A stretch of 64,000 bases of DNA from Arabidopsis thaliana (lineage: Eukaryota > Streptophyta > Magnoliopsida > Brassicales > Brassicaceae): the NCBI RefSeq assembly GCF_000001735.4, contig NC_003074.8, positions 17,243,261 to 17,307,260 of the forward strand, read 5' to 3'. The notes under the pieces were generated by a model. The model searched no databases. It saw only the letters and a program-made list of their open reading frames with translations, and was not told the DNA's origin. Shown here one piece after another: positions 10,854-21,401 of this stretch (positions are counted from its first letter, which is position 1; every line of letters starts with the position of its first letter). Both the position numbers and the translations under genes were made by a program.

Positions 10854-13077
10854 TGAGTCTGAACCAGTTAATGTTTCTATCTGTTCATGCTATATGTTTG
10901 TTGTTGTTTTTATTTTTTCCTCCATCACTTTAGTTCTAAACATCAAATCTAGTTATTTTTGCTGTTCTTGTAGAAAACCTTGTTGTTTTAAATTTCGAAA
11001 TGGTCATGAGAGTTTTGATTTAATTTGGAGAATGATCGATGTACTTGTTTTCTTAAATAAAAGATATTGATTAGAATCACATTCTACTCTTAAAATTAGG
11101 TATATGTAACGCTAATTAAGGTTTTGAGTTTTGTAGCATATCTATTGTTTTTTATACCACTTTAGATCAGAACCTTACAAGAGTTGAAATACAAAGGGTA
11201 AATACATATGTTGGCAAGGAAAACAATCCTTCCAAGAACTAAGCCGGCGAGCACAAGACATCTCCCGGGGACTAAGACAGATCTAATGGGGAAAAAACCC
11301 AAATTAAAGAACAACAATGATACTAAACCTAAACTTTCAAGATTCATTACTAAAAAAACTCAAAACTGAAAAGCAAAGTCTAAATCCAAATTTTTTAAAT
11401 TAAAACAGATCTGAAACTATAGATCTATCCAAAGGAAATAAAACCAAGACTCTCCTTACCATAAACGGCGCTGAGACATCAATCAACATCCCGGGACCCA
11501 AAAGACAAAGTCTCAAGAAGAAAGGAAGGAGATCTAGATCTTCAATGGAGAGAGATCTGCATCTGAGGCGTTGAAGGATAGAAAAAAACCTGCCTCTGCC
11601 ATAGTTGGAACGGCCAGAATTGAAACTGCAGACGAAGGAGACAAACAAGCAACAAAACCGGAAGAGGAAAAGATTTAGACTTTACAGATTTAGATCTGAG
11701 AATTTAGAAAAGAAACCGTTAGAAGAAAATAGGATTCAGATCACATTAAACCCACAAGAAATCGAAACTAGAGACACTAAAACAAAGAAATCCGGTTCCG
11801 GTGCTGAAAAAGCCACCGGAACCGGTAACCCTAGGCGGCGGCGGAGCTTTGTAGAGAGAAAAAAAAAATTTGTTTTAAGAGAGAGAAGGAGTTGTCGTCA
11901 GTATGTTTTCATTTCTATTGCAGTCAAAAAAAATAAAAAAAAATTCATTTCTATTCATCCATATAAATAAAAACCGGTGGTGTTGGTTTAGGTGATCTAT
12001 AGTTTTATTAATCAATGTGAACATATATTTTAATTATTTCATGAAAATAAAAATGAATACAAATTCTACCTTATGGAGTCTGAAACATACGTTGGACCCA
12101 TAGTAGAATTCGTTTTCTACCTTACACATTCCACTAGATCAACCGGTACTAAGAATCTTCCAAACATGGCCATTGGAATCTAAAGCGACAACGACCTTGT
12201 TGCAGAAAAAGTCGTCAATCTAAGTACAATCGCTAATACATTTTGACTTTTTCTTTTGATGGTCATTTTCGCAATTTCTTCATTTTCCCAACCAGTTCTG
12301 GCCACCTACACTTATTTCTTGGAAAATTATTTGTTTTTCAATCGGTATGTATATAGAAGCTAATATAATATCATCAAAAATGAAACGACATTAAAAATTG
12401 TTATAGGAGTTATTTGATACAGTTCTTAGTTACTTTGCTCTGTAGAAAGTATAGATACATCGCCTGTAAAATCAACTAAAACAAATATAATCGCGTGGAG
12501 AATATTTCGTTCATGTAAGGTCAAATGATAAACCTCTGCCATAATTAACCAAATTTCAGAATATACATTCCCATAGTTTTTCAATTGCCCAAGTAATACT
12601 CATTTCTCTAGTCATAATAAAGTTAAACTATAAATAAATCCATTTCTGGTGAAGTTAGTCGATTTTAGTGGTTTATTAAGAAGAATAAACCGTTTTTAAT
12701 TTATTTATAAACGAGAATTAATATCAAGTCAAAGAAGGTTATTTATTTATCAAGTTTTTTCTTTGTCAACGATAATAAATATCAAGTCAAAAGAGGTTCT
12801 TTCTATTTAATGTTTTTTTTGTAAATATTTTAATATGTTTGCTGTATTCATGAACAACAATACAACAAAAAAAGATAATGCAAATATTAGCAGGAAAGAA
12901 AAACGGTAGTAAATTAAATGGTATATTCAAAACCATTAATATAACTAGAGGAACAAATCTTAAAGGACTTTGATGCGTTTTTAGATCATGTACATAATCT
13001 TAAAGGACTATAAATAATCGTTTCATCCTCATTCTTATAAAATTTGATAATAACTAAATAAAGTAAACCAATAAAAA
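10854..13077. other. Spacer between the tandem subtilases
   Basis: 10854-11115 is the 3' flank of copy 1 and is alignable with the 3' flank of copy 2 (16183-16500). About 12405-13077 is the duplicated promoter region of copy 2, with a TATA-like ACTATAAATAA near 13010. Between them lies unique spacer (11120-12400), which includes the AGATCT-rich block described separately. No gene is supported here. Confidence 0.6.
11160..11900. other. Unclassified AGATCT-rich block
   Basis: A 740-base block with higher G+C and a different character from its flanks. It contains at least six AGATCT hexamers, a CCGGTTCCGGTGCTG/CCGGAACCGGT patch and a GGCGGCGGCGG run. Open stretches exist on both strands (11605-11970 on plus, 11400-11648 on minus) but neither shows a domain I recognise. 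Read on the minus strand it resembles the 5' leader of a plant gene or non-LTR element (a start near 11880 with CTCCGCCGCC, then T-rich leader). It has no copy beside the second subtilase. Confidence 0.35.
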
Positions 13078-16000
13078 ATGGCAACTGCTGTCTCCTATTG
13101 TCTCCTCTCATGTATCTTTGCCTTGCTTGTTGTGAGTTTCGCTTCAGCAGGCAAAGATGATCAAGACAAACAGGTAATTGCACAAATCATTCTTTGTTAT
13201 TGATTATTATGATCATTTCATGGTTCTAATTATATGAATAATGACTAACCATAACCATGATGATGATACTTGTAGGTGTATATAGTATACATGGGTGCAC
13301 TTCCTTCTCGTGTTGACTACATGCCAATGTCCCATCACACTAGTATTCTTCAAGATGTCACCGGAGAGAGGTGCAATTTTGTAGATCAGTGCTAATGTGA
13401 TTATTTGTATATGGTTTCATGTCTATATATCGATCAAGAATTCATAGAACCTCTAACAAATGTATCTCTTTTTTTGTAGTTCGATCCAGGATCGTTTGGT
13501 TAGGAATTATAAAAGGAGTTTCAACGGATTCGCAGCCCGGCTTACCGAATCAGAAAGAGAGATACTAGCTAGTAAGTGAACTATTAAATGGAGAAATTTT
13601 TTAAAATACTTAACAAATCTCAAAGTACATTTCTTCGCTCTATGAAATAATTAATTAACTCTATGTATTGTGATTGTTTTGCTATTTGTTAGGTATGGAC
13701 GAAGTTGTGTCTGTGTTTCCTAGCAAGAATCTAAATCTCCAAACAACAACGTCATGGAATTTCATGGGCCTCAAGGAAGGCAAACGTACAAAGCGAAACC
13801 CTCTCATAGAGAGCGATACAATCATCGGTGTCATTGACAGTGGAATCTACCCTGAATCGGACAGCTTCAGCGGCAAAGGCTTTGGTCCTCCTCCTAAAAA
13901 ATGGAAAGGTGTTTGCAAAGGCGGCACAAACTTCACTTGCAACAAGTATAAAACCCTTCAAAGTTATAATACTGGTGTAAGGATTTGTCATTTTGTAGTT
14001 GAAATGAATGTGAACGATCTGTTTGTTGTATATCAGCAAGCTTATTGGAGCACGGTACTACACACCCAAACTAGAGGGGTTTCCTGAGTCCGCAAGGGAC
14101 AACACGGGACATGGCTCGCACACAGCATCCATAGCGGCTGGAAACGCTGTGAAGCATGTGAGCTTTTACGGGCTCGGTAATGGAACTGTGAGAGGTGGCG
14201 TTCCAGCTGCAAGAATAGCGGTTTATAAAGTATGTGACCCTGGTGTCATAAGGTGCACATCTGATGGAATTCTAGCCGCATTTGATGATGCCATAGCGGA
14301 TAAGGTGGACATCATTACCGTATCCCTCGGTGCGGATGCAGTTGGTACATTTGAGGAGGACACGCTTGCGATTGGGGCTTTCCATGCCATGGCCAAGGGA
14401 ATCCTCACTGTGAATGGCGCAGGAAACAATGGTCCAGAACGTAGAACAATCGTGAGTATGGCGCCGTGGCTCTTCACTGTTGCTGCTAGTAATATGAATC
14501 GTGCGTTCATCACCAAAGTTGTTCTCGGAAACGGCAAGACAATTGTGGTGAGTACCAAGAAACAAATCTTTGTTACTTTAAGACAACACATTATCGTACA
14601 TATCTTGTCCTCTATCAATATTACTGCTTGTTGCGAAACAGGGAAGATCAGTAAATTCGTTTGATCTTAACGGAAAGAAGTACCCTCTAGTATACGGAAA
14701 GTCAGCTTCAAGTAGATGCGATGCTTCTTCAGCCGGGTAACTTCAATCCCAAGAAACATTTTCTTTGTATCTATTATGCTCTTCACATGAGGGTTTAAAG
14801 GGTGATTTCGGTATCAGGTTTTGCTCACCAGGGTGTCTAGACAGTAAACGTGTGAAAGGTAAGATTGTGTTATGTGATACCCAGCGAAATCCCGGAGAAG
14901 CTCAAGCTATGGGAGCCGTCGCATCCATTGTTAGGAACCCCTATGAAGACGCGGCTAGTGTCTTCTCATTTCCAGTCTCTGTTCTATCGGAAGATGACTA
15001 TAATATTGTCCTCTCATATGTGAACTCCACAAAGTACTTAGCAACTTTCTCTGTTTTATTATATTTCTTACAAAAACTCACATCTTAAAGCTCAAAACGT
15101 TTTTTTTTGTTTTGGCTAGAAACCCCAAAGCAGCTGTTCTGAAAAGTGAGACAATCTTTAACCAGAAAGCTCCTGTCGTGGCTTCCTACTCTTCTCGTGG
15201 CCCAAACCCACTCATTCATGATATTTTGAAGGTATATACAGAAAAGCAGAAAAATTAAATTACTCGTATTGGTCATTCTAACAATTCTGCGTTGGATTGA
15301 ATGTGAATTGGTATTACAGCCGGATATAACAGCGCCAGGATCAGAGATTCTTGCTGCTTATTCTCCTTATGTCCCACCAAGCGAATCAGATACAAGACAT
15401 GTAAAGTACACAGTTATTAGCGGAACTTCAATGTCTTGTCCCCACGTTGCTGGTGTAGCCGCCTACATAAAAACGTTTCACCCACTCTGGTCTCCTTCCA
15501 TGATCCAATCTGCCATCATGACTACCGGTAAGCAAAAACAAATCCACTCTGTTTCGAGCATACTCTTTTTTTTCTCACTCACAACATAACTTTCTTGTAT
15601 TGCAAGGAAACTTATAATACTCTTTTTTTTTTTTTGGTGTTTCTTGTAGCTTGGCCAATGAATGCATCTACTTCTCCGTCTAACGAGTTGGCCGAATTTG
15701 CTTACGGAGCGGGCCATGTCGATCCCATAGCAGCAATTCATCCTGGACTAGTATATGAAGCTAATAAATCCGACCATATCACCTTTCTCTGCGGCTTCAA
15801 CTACACTGGAAAGAAGTTAAGACTCATCTCTGGTGATAGCAGCAGTTGCACTAAAGAACAGACTAAATCGCTAACACGAAACTTAAACTACCCTTCGATG
15901 TCTGCTCAAGTATCAGGAACAAAACCCTTCAAAGTGACTTTCCGTAGAACAGTCACTAACGTCGGTAGACCTAACGCTACATACAAAGCAAAGGTAGTCG

Positions 16001-16182
16001 GATCTAAACTCAAAGTCAAGGTTGTTCCGGCAGTCTTGTCTTTAAAGTCATTGTACGAGAAGAAGTCCTTCACGGTAACCGTTTCAGGCGCCGGTCCCAA
16101 AGCTGAAAATCTTGTCTCGGCACAGCTGATCTGGTCCGATGGTGTCCACTTTGTGAGAAGCCCCATTGTTGTTTATGCTTAA
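13078..16182 (+). CDS. Subtilisin-like serine protease, SBT4 group, copy 2
   Basis: Tandem duplicate of the preceding subtilase, with the same role and secretion. Ten exons in matching phases: 13078-13173, 13276-13370, 13480-13571, 13693-13945, 14037-14547, 14642-14736, 14818-15033, 15120-15231, 15320-15527 and 15650-16182. They give 736 aa. Nine of ten exons match copy 1 in length or differ only at the ends. Signal peptide 1-24; catalytic Asp143, His204 and Ser527 (here with the canonical [10 protein letters not shown]), oxyanion Asn309 (GAGNNGP). Differences from copy 1 cluster in the loop after the His helix ([23 protein letters not shown]) and in the insert domain, while the C-terminal exon is nearly identical. 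The start-to-start distance is 5.3 kb. I read it as AT3G46850. Confidence 0.93.
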
Positions 16183-16973
16183 AACTGATGAATCAGAACC
16201 AGTTAATGTTTCTATATGTTATCGTCAATTATTACTTTTAAACCCTTGTTCGTTAGTTTTGATGTTTCTGGTTCCTACACTCATTTTAGTTATAAACATA
16301 AAATCTAAGTATTTGCCAGTTCTAATTAAAACCTTGTTGGTTCTAAATGGTTCTGAGAGTTTTGATTTAATTTGGAGAATGATCACATATATTACTACTT
16401 GTTTACTTAAAGAAATAGGATATTAGAATCACGTTCATAGTATTTTTGTTCTACTCTTAAAATTTTACGATTTTGTCTTCTCCTTAATTAGGTATATTAT
16501 AATTTCTAAAAATTCGTTCCCACCCCTAACCACGGTGATATTCCATGATCGAGCCAAGAAAGTAGAAAATCGGTCCAAACAACAAAGCCACTGGTGAAAG
16601 AGTGTTTTGGAACTGAACCAGAAAGCCACACAGTAATAACGTGCAGTAAAAAAATAATCTATTGATAATAAATTAATTGATTTATCTTTCTTCTTGTTAA
16701 ACAATTTTCAATAATGGCTAATTAACGGTTTTTTGGTAAGTGTTTTTATATGGAAACAAATACAGTAAGGTTGTAGTTTGAATACGAAAATTAAAAAAAA
16801 AAAAAAAGAGGAAATCAAATAAAGGATTAATTTTCTTATTCAAAGTACATAAATTTGTTTCCATATGAAGCATATAACAATTGTATATATATATAACCAG
16901 AAAATCATTAGACAGAGCTCAAGTAAAATAAAAAGCAATCAAGTTGTGTTAGTTGAAAGAGAAATAAGAAGAG
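16183..16973. other. 3' flank of subtilase 2 and inhibitor upstream region
   Basis: 16183-16500 is the duplicated subtilase 3' flank. The remainder is AT-rich and has an A14-type run near 16793 and a TATATATATAT stretch near 16886, about 90 bases before the inhibitor start, which may act as its TATA box. No gene seen. Confidence 0.5.
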
Positions 16974-17339
16974 ATGTCTCGCTATCCTCCATGTTGGTCT
17001 GGCTCTTGCGAAGATCCAGAGTGTTGTGCTATAGGTATGCTTTCCATTCTTTTTTTTTTGTTGAAGTGAAATCTTCAAATTCTCAATTTCTTTCATTTTT
17101 AATAATACTATATTACTATTTTTAAAACAAATAATTTTCCAGGAAAGAAGTATAGGTGGCCAGAACTGGTTGGGAAAAATGGACAATTGGCGAAAATGAC
17201 GATCGAAAGAGAAAATCCTAATGTGTTAGCGATTGTCCTTCGATATGGAGAAAAGCGGATTGAAAACTTTTGCTGCAACAGGGTCTTTGTTTATTTAGGT
17301 TCCAACGGCCAAGTTGCAGATGCTCCTATGATCGGTTGA
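16974..17339 (+). CDS. Potato inhibitor I family serine protease inhibitor
   Basis: Small inhibitor (MEROPS I13) of chymotrypsin- and subtilisin-type proteases. Two exons, 16974-17034 and 17143-17339, join through a split Gly codon to 85 aa, a normal family length. The intron (17035-17142) is GT-AG. The family fold is visible: KYRWPELVGKNG (24-34), the helix LAKMTIERENP, the strand VLAIVLRYG, the exposed loop, then NRVFVYLGSNGQVADAPMIG with the conserved Arg67-Val and the C-terminal P-x-I-G. Aligning FCCNRV with the usual FRCDRV puts the scissile bond at Glu61-Asn62, an unusual Glu at P1. There is no signal peptide, as in many relatives. The N-terminus has four Cys (7, 12, 17, 18). It directly follows two subtilases. 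I read it as AT3G46860. Confidence 0.88.
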
Positions 17340-17597
17340 TCCTTTTAAAACATTATAGCGTCTCTTTATGTTATACCATTGTTGGTAGTAATACAAACAA
17401 TCGTCAATAACATATCTCGGCATTTAATATTAACCTATTATTCTTTTGGGTAAAATGAAAAATTTCCTTAAATATATAGATATATAAAGTAAAGACAATG
17501 TTTTTTCAATAATAATAAAAAAAGATAAACAAATATACAATTCATCATTCGTCACACAAATAAAGTCCTGGAAACACCATTTTGTCTTGTACATTGT

Positions 17598-18122
17598 AAG
17601 AGCTGTCAAAATGGACGGGCGGCCCGTGTCCAATGCTTAATGGACTGGTCATGGACAAACCCATTATGAAGCGGGCATTAATGGTCATGGTCATTAACGG
17701 ACATGGGCTTTAGCGGACTGGACGTGATGGACATGAACGATCCAATAGTCATAAAATATTAGGTTAAGTGATTTGTAGCAAAACAGAAAAACACTAATCA
17801 TCGAAAAACATTTCAAAGTGTTAGATTTTTGACTTTTGGATTGATTGATACTTAAATCATTTAATACTTTGTTGTTTAAATTTGCTTTTAGATTGATAAT
17901 TTCAAAGTGTTAGACTTTTGACTTTTGTATTGATTAAAATATGAAGCAAATACTATTGTGTTAAAATTTGATTCTGTTATGTCATGTCCACTGAACAACC
18001 CATTTGGACATGAGCGTTAATGGACATGGGTCTTAGTGGACATGACCTTCATTTGTCCAATATCAAAATAGACATTAATGGATTGGGCTTATGGGCATGG
18101 ACAACCCGCTTTGACAGCTCTA
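17598..18122. mobile_element. hAT-type MITE with 8-bp target duplication
   Basis: The 525-bp element starts AAGAGCTGTCAAA and ends TTTGACAGCTCTA, near-perfect terminal inverted repeats. It is flanked by the exact 8-base duplication TACATTGT (17590-17597 and 18123-18130). An 8-bp duplication and ends of this kind identify the hAT superfamily. Subterminal regions are filled with GGACATGG/CCATGTCC-type repeats in both orientations, typical of hAT transposase binding zones. No transposase frame is present, so it is non-autonomous. Two similar ~40-base stretches (TTTCAAAGTGTTAGA...) lie at about 17812 and 17901 inside it. The exact target duplication suggests a fairly recent insertion. Confidence 0.9.
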
Positions 18123-18184
18123 TACATTGTCATTACCTCTCTAGAAGATATATATCTTGTCTTCCAAATTTGCTTCTCAATTTT

Positions 18185-18605
18185 CATGCCACGGTCATTA
18201 CTGTTCATGCTTTGTTATTGTTTATGATCGTTCCTCACCTACATTTGTTCTAAACATCTAGTTAGATTCTTCGAGTGTTCTTTGCATTAATTTTCCGGTG
18301 CTAACTAAAACCATGTTGGCGCTAAATATCAAAAGAGTCACGAGAATGATCATCAAAGGAGTTTTATACTAAATTATACGCGCTAAAACATTATACTAAA
18401 TTTTCATAGAACGGTCACAACGTTGGTATGGCTTATGCCTAACACTATCTTCAAAGCGAATATTAGTCAGATCAATACTCAACGTCAAAGTTTTTCCAGA
18501 TGTCTTGTTTCTGAAGTCGATGCACAAAGATGAGTCTTTCACACGCTTATTATTCCAAGCAGAAGATTATTAGAGAGTTTTGATTAAATTTGGAGAATAA
18601 TCAAA
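18185..18605 (+). pseudogene. Remnants of subtilase 3' ends
   Basis: 18185-18370 resembles the subtilase 3' flank (TTCTAAACATCTAGTTAG, then GAGAATGATCATC). It is followed at about 18400-18560 by a scrap of the last exon: TTTCATAGAACGGTCACAACG corresponds to the FRRTVTNVG segment, and CCAGATGTCTTGTTTCTGAAG to the P.VLSLKS segment. A second 3' flank follows (GAGTTTTGATTAAATTTGGAG). It contains gaps and stops. This order implies at least two further, now mostly deleted, copies downstream of the two intact genes. Confidence 0.75.
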
Positions 18606-18660
18606 AATTAAATATCTGGATGATGAGCATCTTAAAACGGTTATTTTTTGGAAGTTCACT

Positions 18661-18721
18661 ACCGAGGATGAATCATCGCGTAATATTGGAAAATAACCAT
18701 ATGCGATAATTCATCCTCGGT
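18661..18721. repeat. 61-bp fold-back inverted repeat
   Basis: ACCGAGGATGAATCATCGCG at 18661 is mirrored by CGATAATTCATCCTCGGT ending at 18721, making a nearly perfect hairpin with an ~8-base loop. GTTCAC occurs directly on both sides (18654-18659 and 18723-18728), like a 6-base target duplication. It sits between two subtilase remnants. Confidence 0.75.
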
Positions 18722-18724
18722 TGT

Positions 18725-19545
18725 TCACATAACGTTCTTGTATTGCAAGAGAGGATTTTATCAAAACATAACTTTTTGTATTGCAAGAAAGGTGTGATCA
18801 TACTCTGTTTTTTTTGGAGGTCTCTTGTAGCTTGGCCAATGAACACATCTACTTCTCCGTTCGATCATATGACCGAGTTTGCTTATGGAGGTGGCCACGT
18901 CAGTCCAATAACTTGTCTATGAAGTTACTAAATCCGACCATATCACTTTCCTTTGCGGCTTGAATTACACAACAAAGAGTTTAAGACTCATTTCGGGTGT
19001 AAACAGGAGTGGCAGTGATGAACAAAGCCAATCAATAGCAAGAAACCTCAACTACCCATCCATGAACGGCCATGATTATTGGGCTTTCTAAGCCTATTCT
19101 AACTTCCCATTAGTTTGATATTGTCTTTGCACAAATTTGTTTGGATACCTTCCCAAAAGGCTCCAGTAGGAGTTAGACCTTACTTTTTTTCTAATATTCT
19201 AATGTGGGTCGTTGGTTTGTATCCCAACAACGACACCAAACCATTCAACCTGACTTTTGGTAGAATAGTCACAAACGTCGGTATGACAATCGACTTACAA
19301 AGCCAAAGTACTCTGATCAAAACTCACCATCTGGTTGTTTCAGATTTCTTGTCACTTAAGTCTATGTACTAGAAGAGGTCTTTCACGGTTACGGTTTCAG
19401 GCCAAGGTCCCGAAGCTGACAAACTTGCATCGTCACATTTTATATGGTCTGATGGAGTCCATTCTGTGAAATCCTATCGTTATATATGCTAGGAACTAAT
19501 GTGTCAAAATCAGTTCATATCTCTCTATAATTTATGATTCATTTT
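18725..19545 (+). pseudogene. Subtilase pseudogene: intron 9 end and last exon
   Basis: Starts with sequence like the last subtilase intron (twice TTCTTGTATTGCAAGA-like, at about 18731 and 18774), then an acceptor TTGTAG and the last exon from 18830: [21 protein letters not shown]. The reading frame is lost at about 18917 (missing the HPGLVY region) and resumes as [25 protein letters not shown]. About 165 bases of foreign DNA interrupt it at about 19068-19231. It then continues with KPFNLTFGRIVTNVG, FLSLKSMY, a TAG, and [20 protein letters not shown] to a final stop near 19492, followed by a subtilase-like 3' flank. Several frame breaks; not functional. It differs more from either intact gene than they do from each other, so it is probably an older copy. 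Confidence 0.85.
19068..19231. repeat. Short dispersed plant repeat inside the subtilase pseudogene
   Basis: The interrupting DNA reads CCCATTAGTTTGATATTGTC..., then CCCAAAAGGCTCC..., then CTAATGTGGG and ends near CCCAACA. This matches my memory of a repeat type found across many plant genomes (ATTAGTxTGATATTGTC ... ATGTGGGAC), possibly a solo-LTR or TRIM-like relic. Family and exact ends are uncertain. It is a fossil fragment without coding capacity. Confidence 0.4.
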
Positions 19546-19750
19546 GATTATAATGTTCTCGTTTGCTCTCCATCTCCTTTAGATTTTAAAGAAATAGCAT
19601 CATATCTCACTAAACTAAAAAACGCGACGTTTTAACAAACGAAGCACCATAAAACGGTGTCGTTTGTACGTTTAACACTACCGTTGTGTGTTTTATGTTA
19701 TTGTGTGATACAGAGGAAAGGCGACGATTCAAAGTTCACGCCTTTGAGAG

Positions 19751-20762
19751 ATGACAGCCATTCGCGTCTGCTCGCGAAAGTTCCCAACTTTCGCTTCGAT
19801 TTTCTTCCAAAACATTACAAGGAATCCGTCAATTCATCGAATTTCATTCTCGAATTTAAAACCCAAAACGCTACTTCACCCAATTCCGCCGAAACCCTTC
19901 ACTGTCTTTGTTTCTCGGTTCCATGACGGGAGACCAAGAGGTCCTCTCTGGAGAGGTAAGAAACTGATCGGAAAAGAAGCCCTTTTCGTGATTCTGGGTC
20001 TCAAGAGATTGAAAGAAGACGACGAGAAGCTGGACAAGTTTATAAAAACCCATGTTTTCAGATTGTTGAAATTAGACATGTTAGCTGTTATCGGTGAGCT
20101 TGAACGACAAGAAGAGACTGCGTTAGCCATCAAGGTGCGTTCTTTACGTGACAATTTCTTCTGGGTCTTTCAGCTTATGTCTCGCTTCAGCTCATCTTTA
20201 GTTTGATCTCATGTGCTCATGAAGTGTTCGACGAAATGCCTGAACGGAGCTAACATTAGGGTAGTTATATTGTTTAAGTTTTAGACCATCCTTTATAGAT
20301 CATATACGTATATTCTTATGGTTTTGTGTCGTTTTTGTTGTGTTGTTGATGATTGGTTTCTTCAACTTATAGATGTTTGAGGTGATCCAGAAACAAGAAT
20401 GGTACCAACCTGATGTGTTTATGTACAAGGACCTTATAGTATCCTTAGCAAAGAGTAAAAGAATGGATGAAGCAATGGCGTTGTGGGAGAAAATGAAGAA
20501 AGAAAACCTCTTTCCTGATTCTCAGACTTATACTGAGGTTATCAGAGGATTTCTTCGAGACGGATGTCCAGCTGATGCTATGAATGTGTATGAAGACATG
20601 TTGAAATCTCCAGATCCGCCGGAAGAGTTGCCGTTTAGGGTTTTGTTGAAGGGGCTTCTGCCGCATCCGCTTCTTAGAAACAAAGTGAAGAAGGATTTCG
20701 AAGAGTTGTTCCCTGAGAAACATGCTTATGATCCACCAGAAGAGATATTTGGTAGATGCTGA
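19751..20762 (+). CDS. Short P-type PPR protein (THA8-like)
   Basis: Organellar RNA-binding protein; the THA8/THA8-like group acts in chloroplast group II intron splicing or related RNA steps. Two exons, 19751-20134 and 20373-20762, give 257 aa. The N-terminus (MTAIRVCSRKFPTFASIFF..., rich in Ser, Arg, Lys and without acids) looks like a transit peptide. About 55-125 is GRPRGPLWRGKKLIGKEALFVILGLKRLK and the LDMLAVIGELERQEE helix. PPR repeats follow: WYQPDVFMYKDLIVSLAKSK, then DEAMALWEKMKKENLFPDSQTYTEVIRGF and ADAMNVYEDMLKSPDPPEELPFRVLLKGLL. The short length and few repeats match THA8-like proteins. I read it as AT3G46870, which I recall as the crystallised Arabidopsis THA8-like protein. Start: first ATG of the frame; an overlapping frame lies upstream from 19657. 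Confidence 0.88.
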
Positions 20763-21319
20763 GGTTTGTATGCACATAACTTTACTCTTCTATCTCAGAC
20801 TTCAAGTGTTTCTTCAAACTGTTCTTTATGAATAGTGTTTCTCTCCACTTATGAAGTCTTAGTCTTTTGGCAATTTAGATGTTTGCGACTGTTATTCATC
20901 AATGACTTGTGTGCATTGTGCAGGGGAAGTCTATCTTGATCAAGATCCAGAATGTGTGATCCTGAAGAAGTATCAGTAGATCTGAGCAAGTGGCGAAACA
21001 AAAGACTTAGTTAGTTAGACGAACCCAGATGATGTAGCGACTTCTATTCCTTGTTATGATGCTTCATGATATTAGGCAGAGACCGAAATTTTGTGAATGC
21101 ATCATCTTTATGAAGTGACTTCTATTCCTCGTTCTGATGCTTCATAATATTAGTCAAAGACCTAACTTTGTGAATCTATCATCTTTTGAGTAAAGAAGAT
21201 TCTAAGTTGACAACTTTTCTACTTTTTCCACATTTCTTTGGCCTCTCATGTTGTCGAAGGGCTCTTCTTTTATCATTCTTACTTCATGAACAACTTAATA
21301 GAAGTTTATAATCGTCCTT
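20763..21319. other. PPR 3' UTR and spacer to the tRNA
   Basis: The stop codon is followed by a likely 3' UTR intron: a donor near 20763 (GAG|GTTTGTATGC) and an acceptor TTGTGCAG at about 20923, then a purine-rich exon. At 21037-21187 two ~75-base imperfect direct repeats share GACTTCTATTCCT.GTT.TGATGCTTCAT and TTTGTGAAT.

 No coding region. Confidence 0.5.
21037..21187. repeat. ~75-bp imperfect tandem repeat
   Basis: Two copies (about 21037-21111 and 21115-21187) align over their whole length with roughly ten differences. Both carry ACTTCTATTCC, TGATGCTTCAT and TTTGTGAAT. They lie downstream of the PPR gene. Confidence 0.8.
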
Positions 21320-21401
21320 GTGGGCGTGCCGGAGTGGTTATCGGGCATGACTAGAAATCATGTGGGCTTTGCCCGCGCAGGTTCGAATCCTGCCGCTCAC
21401 G
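21320..21401 (+). tRNA. tRNA-Ser, anticodon AGA
   Basis: An 82-base type II tRNA without intron. The acceptor stem GTGGGCG pairs with CGCTCAC (one G-U), with discriminator G at 21401. The D arm contains GGAGTGGTTATCGGG. The anticodon stem CATGA/TCATG encloses the loop CTAGAAA with AGA at 21353-21355. The long variable arm is TGGGCTTTGCCCGC and the T arm contains GGTTCGAATCC. A pol III terminator TTTTT follows at 21402-21406. Confidence 0.97.

Noticed and set aside
11605-11970. 121-codon plus-strand frame rich in Lys/Arg
   Set aside because: Low-complexity basic sequence from purine-rich DNA; no recognisable domain or codon pattern.
18020-18253. 77-codon frame near the subtilase graveyard
   Set aside because: Starts inside the hAT MITE's subterminal repeats and runs out of it; not a gene.
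19068-19231. A larger retroelement at the interrupting repeat
   Set aside because: Only about 165 bases of a dispersed repeat are present; no internal region or coding part.
19657-19926. 89-codon frame overlapping the PPR start
   Set aside because: Out of frame with the PPR protein and explained by its first exon; the PPR frame has the transit peptide and continues through splicing.
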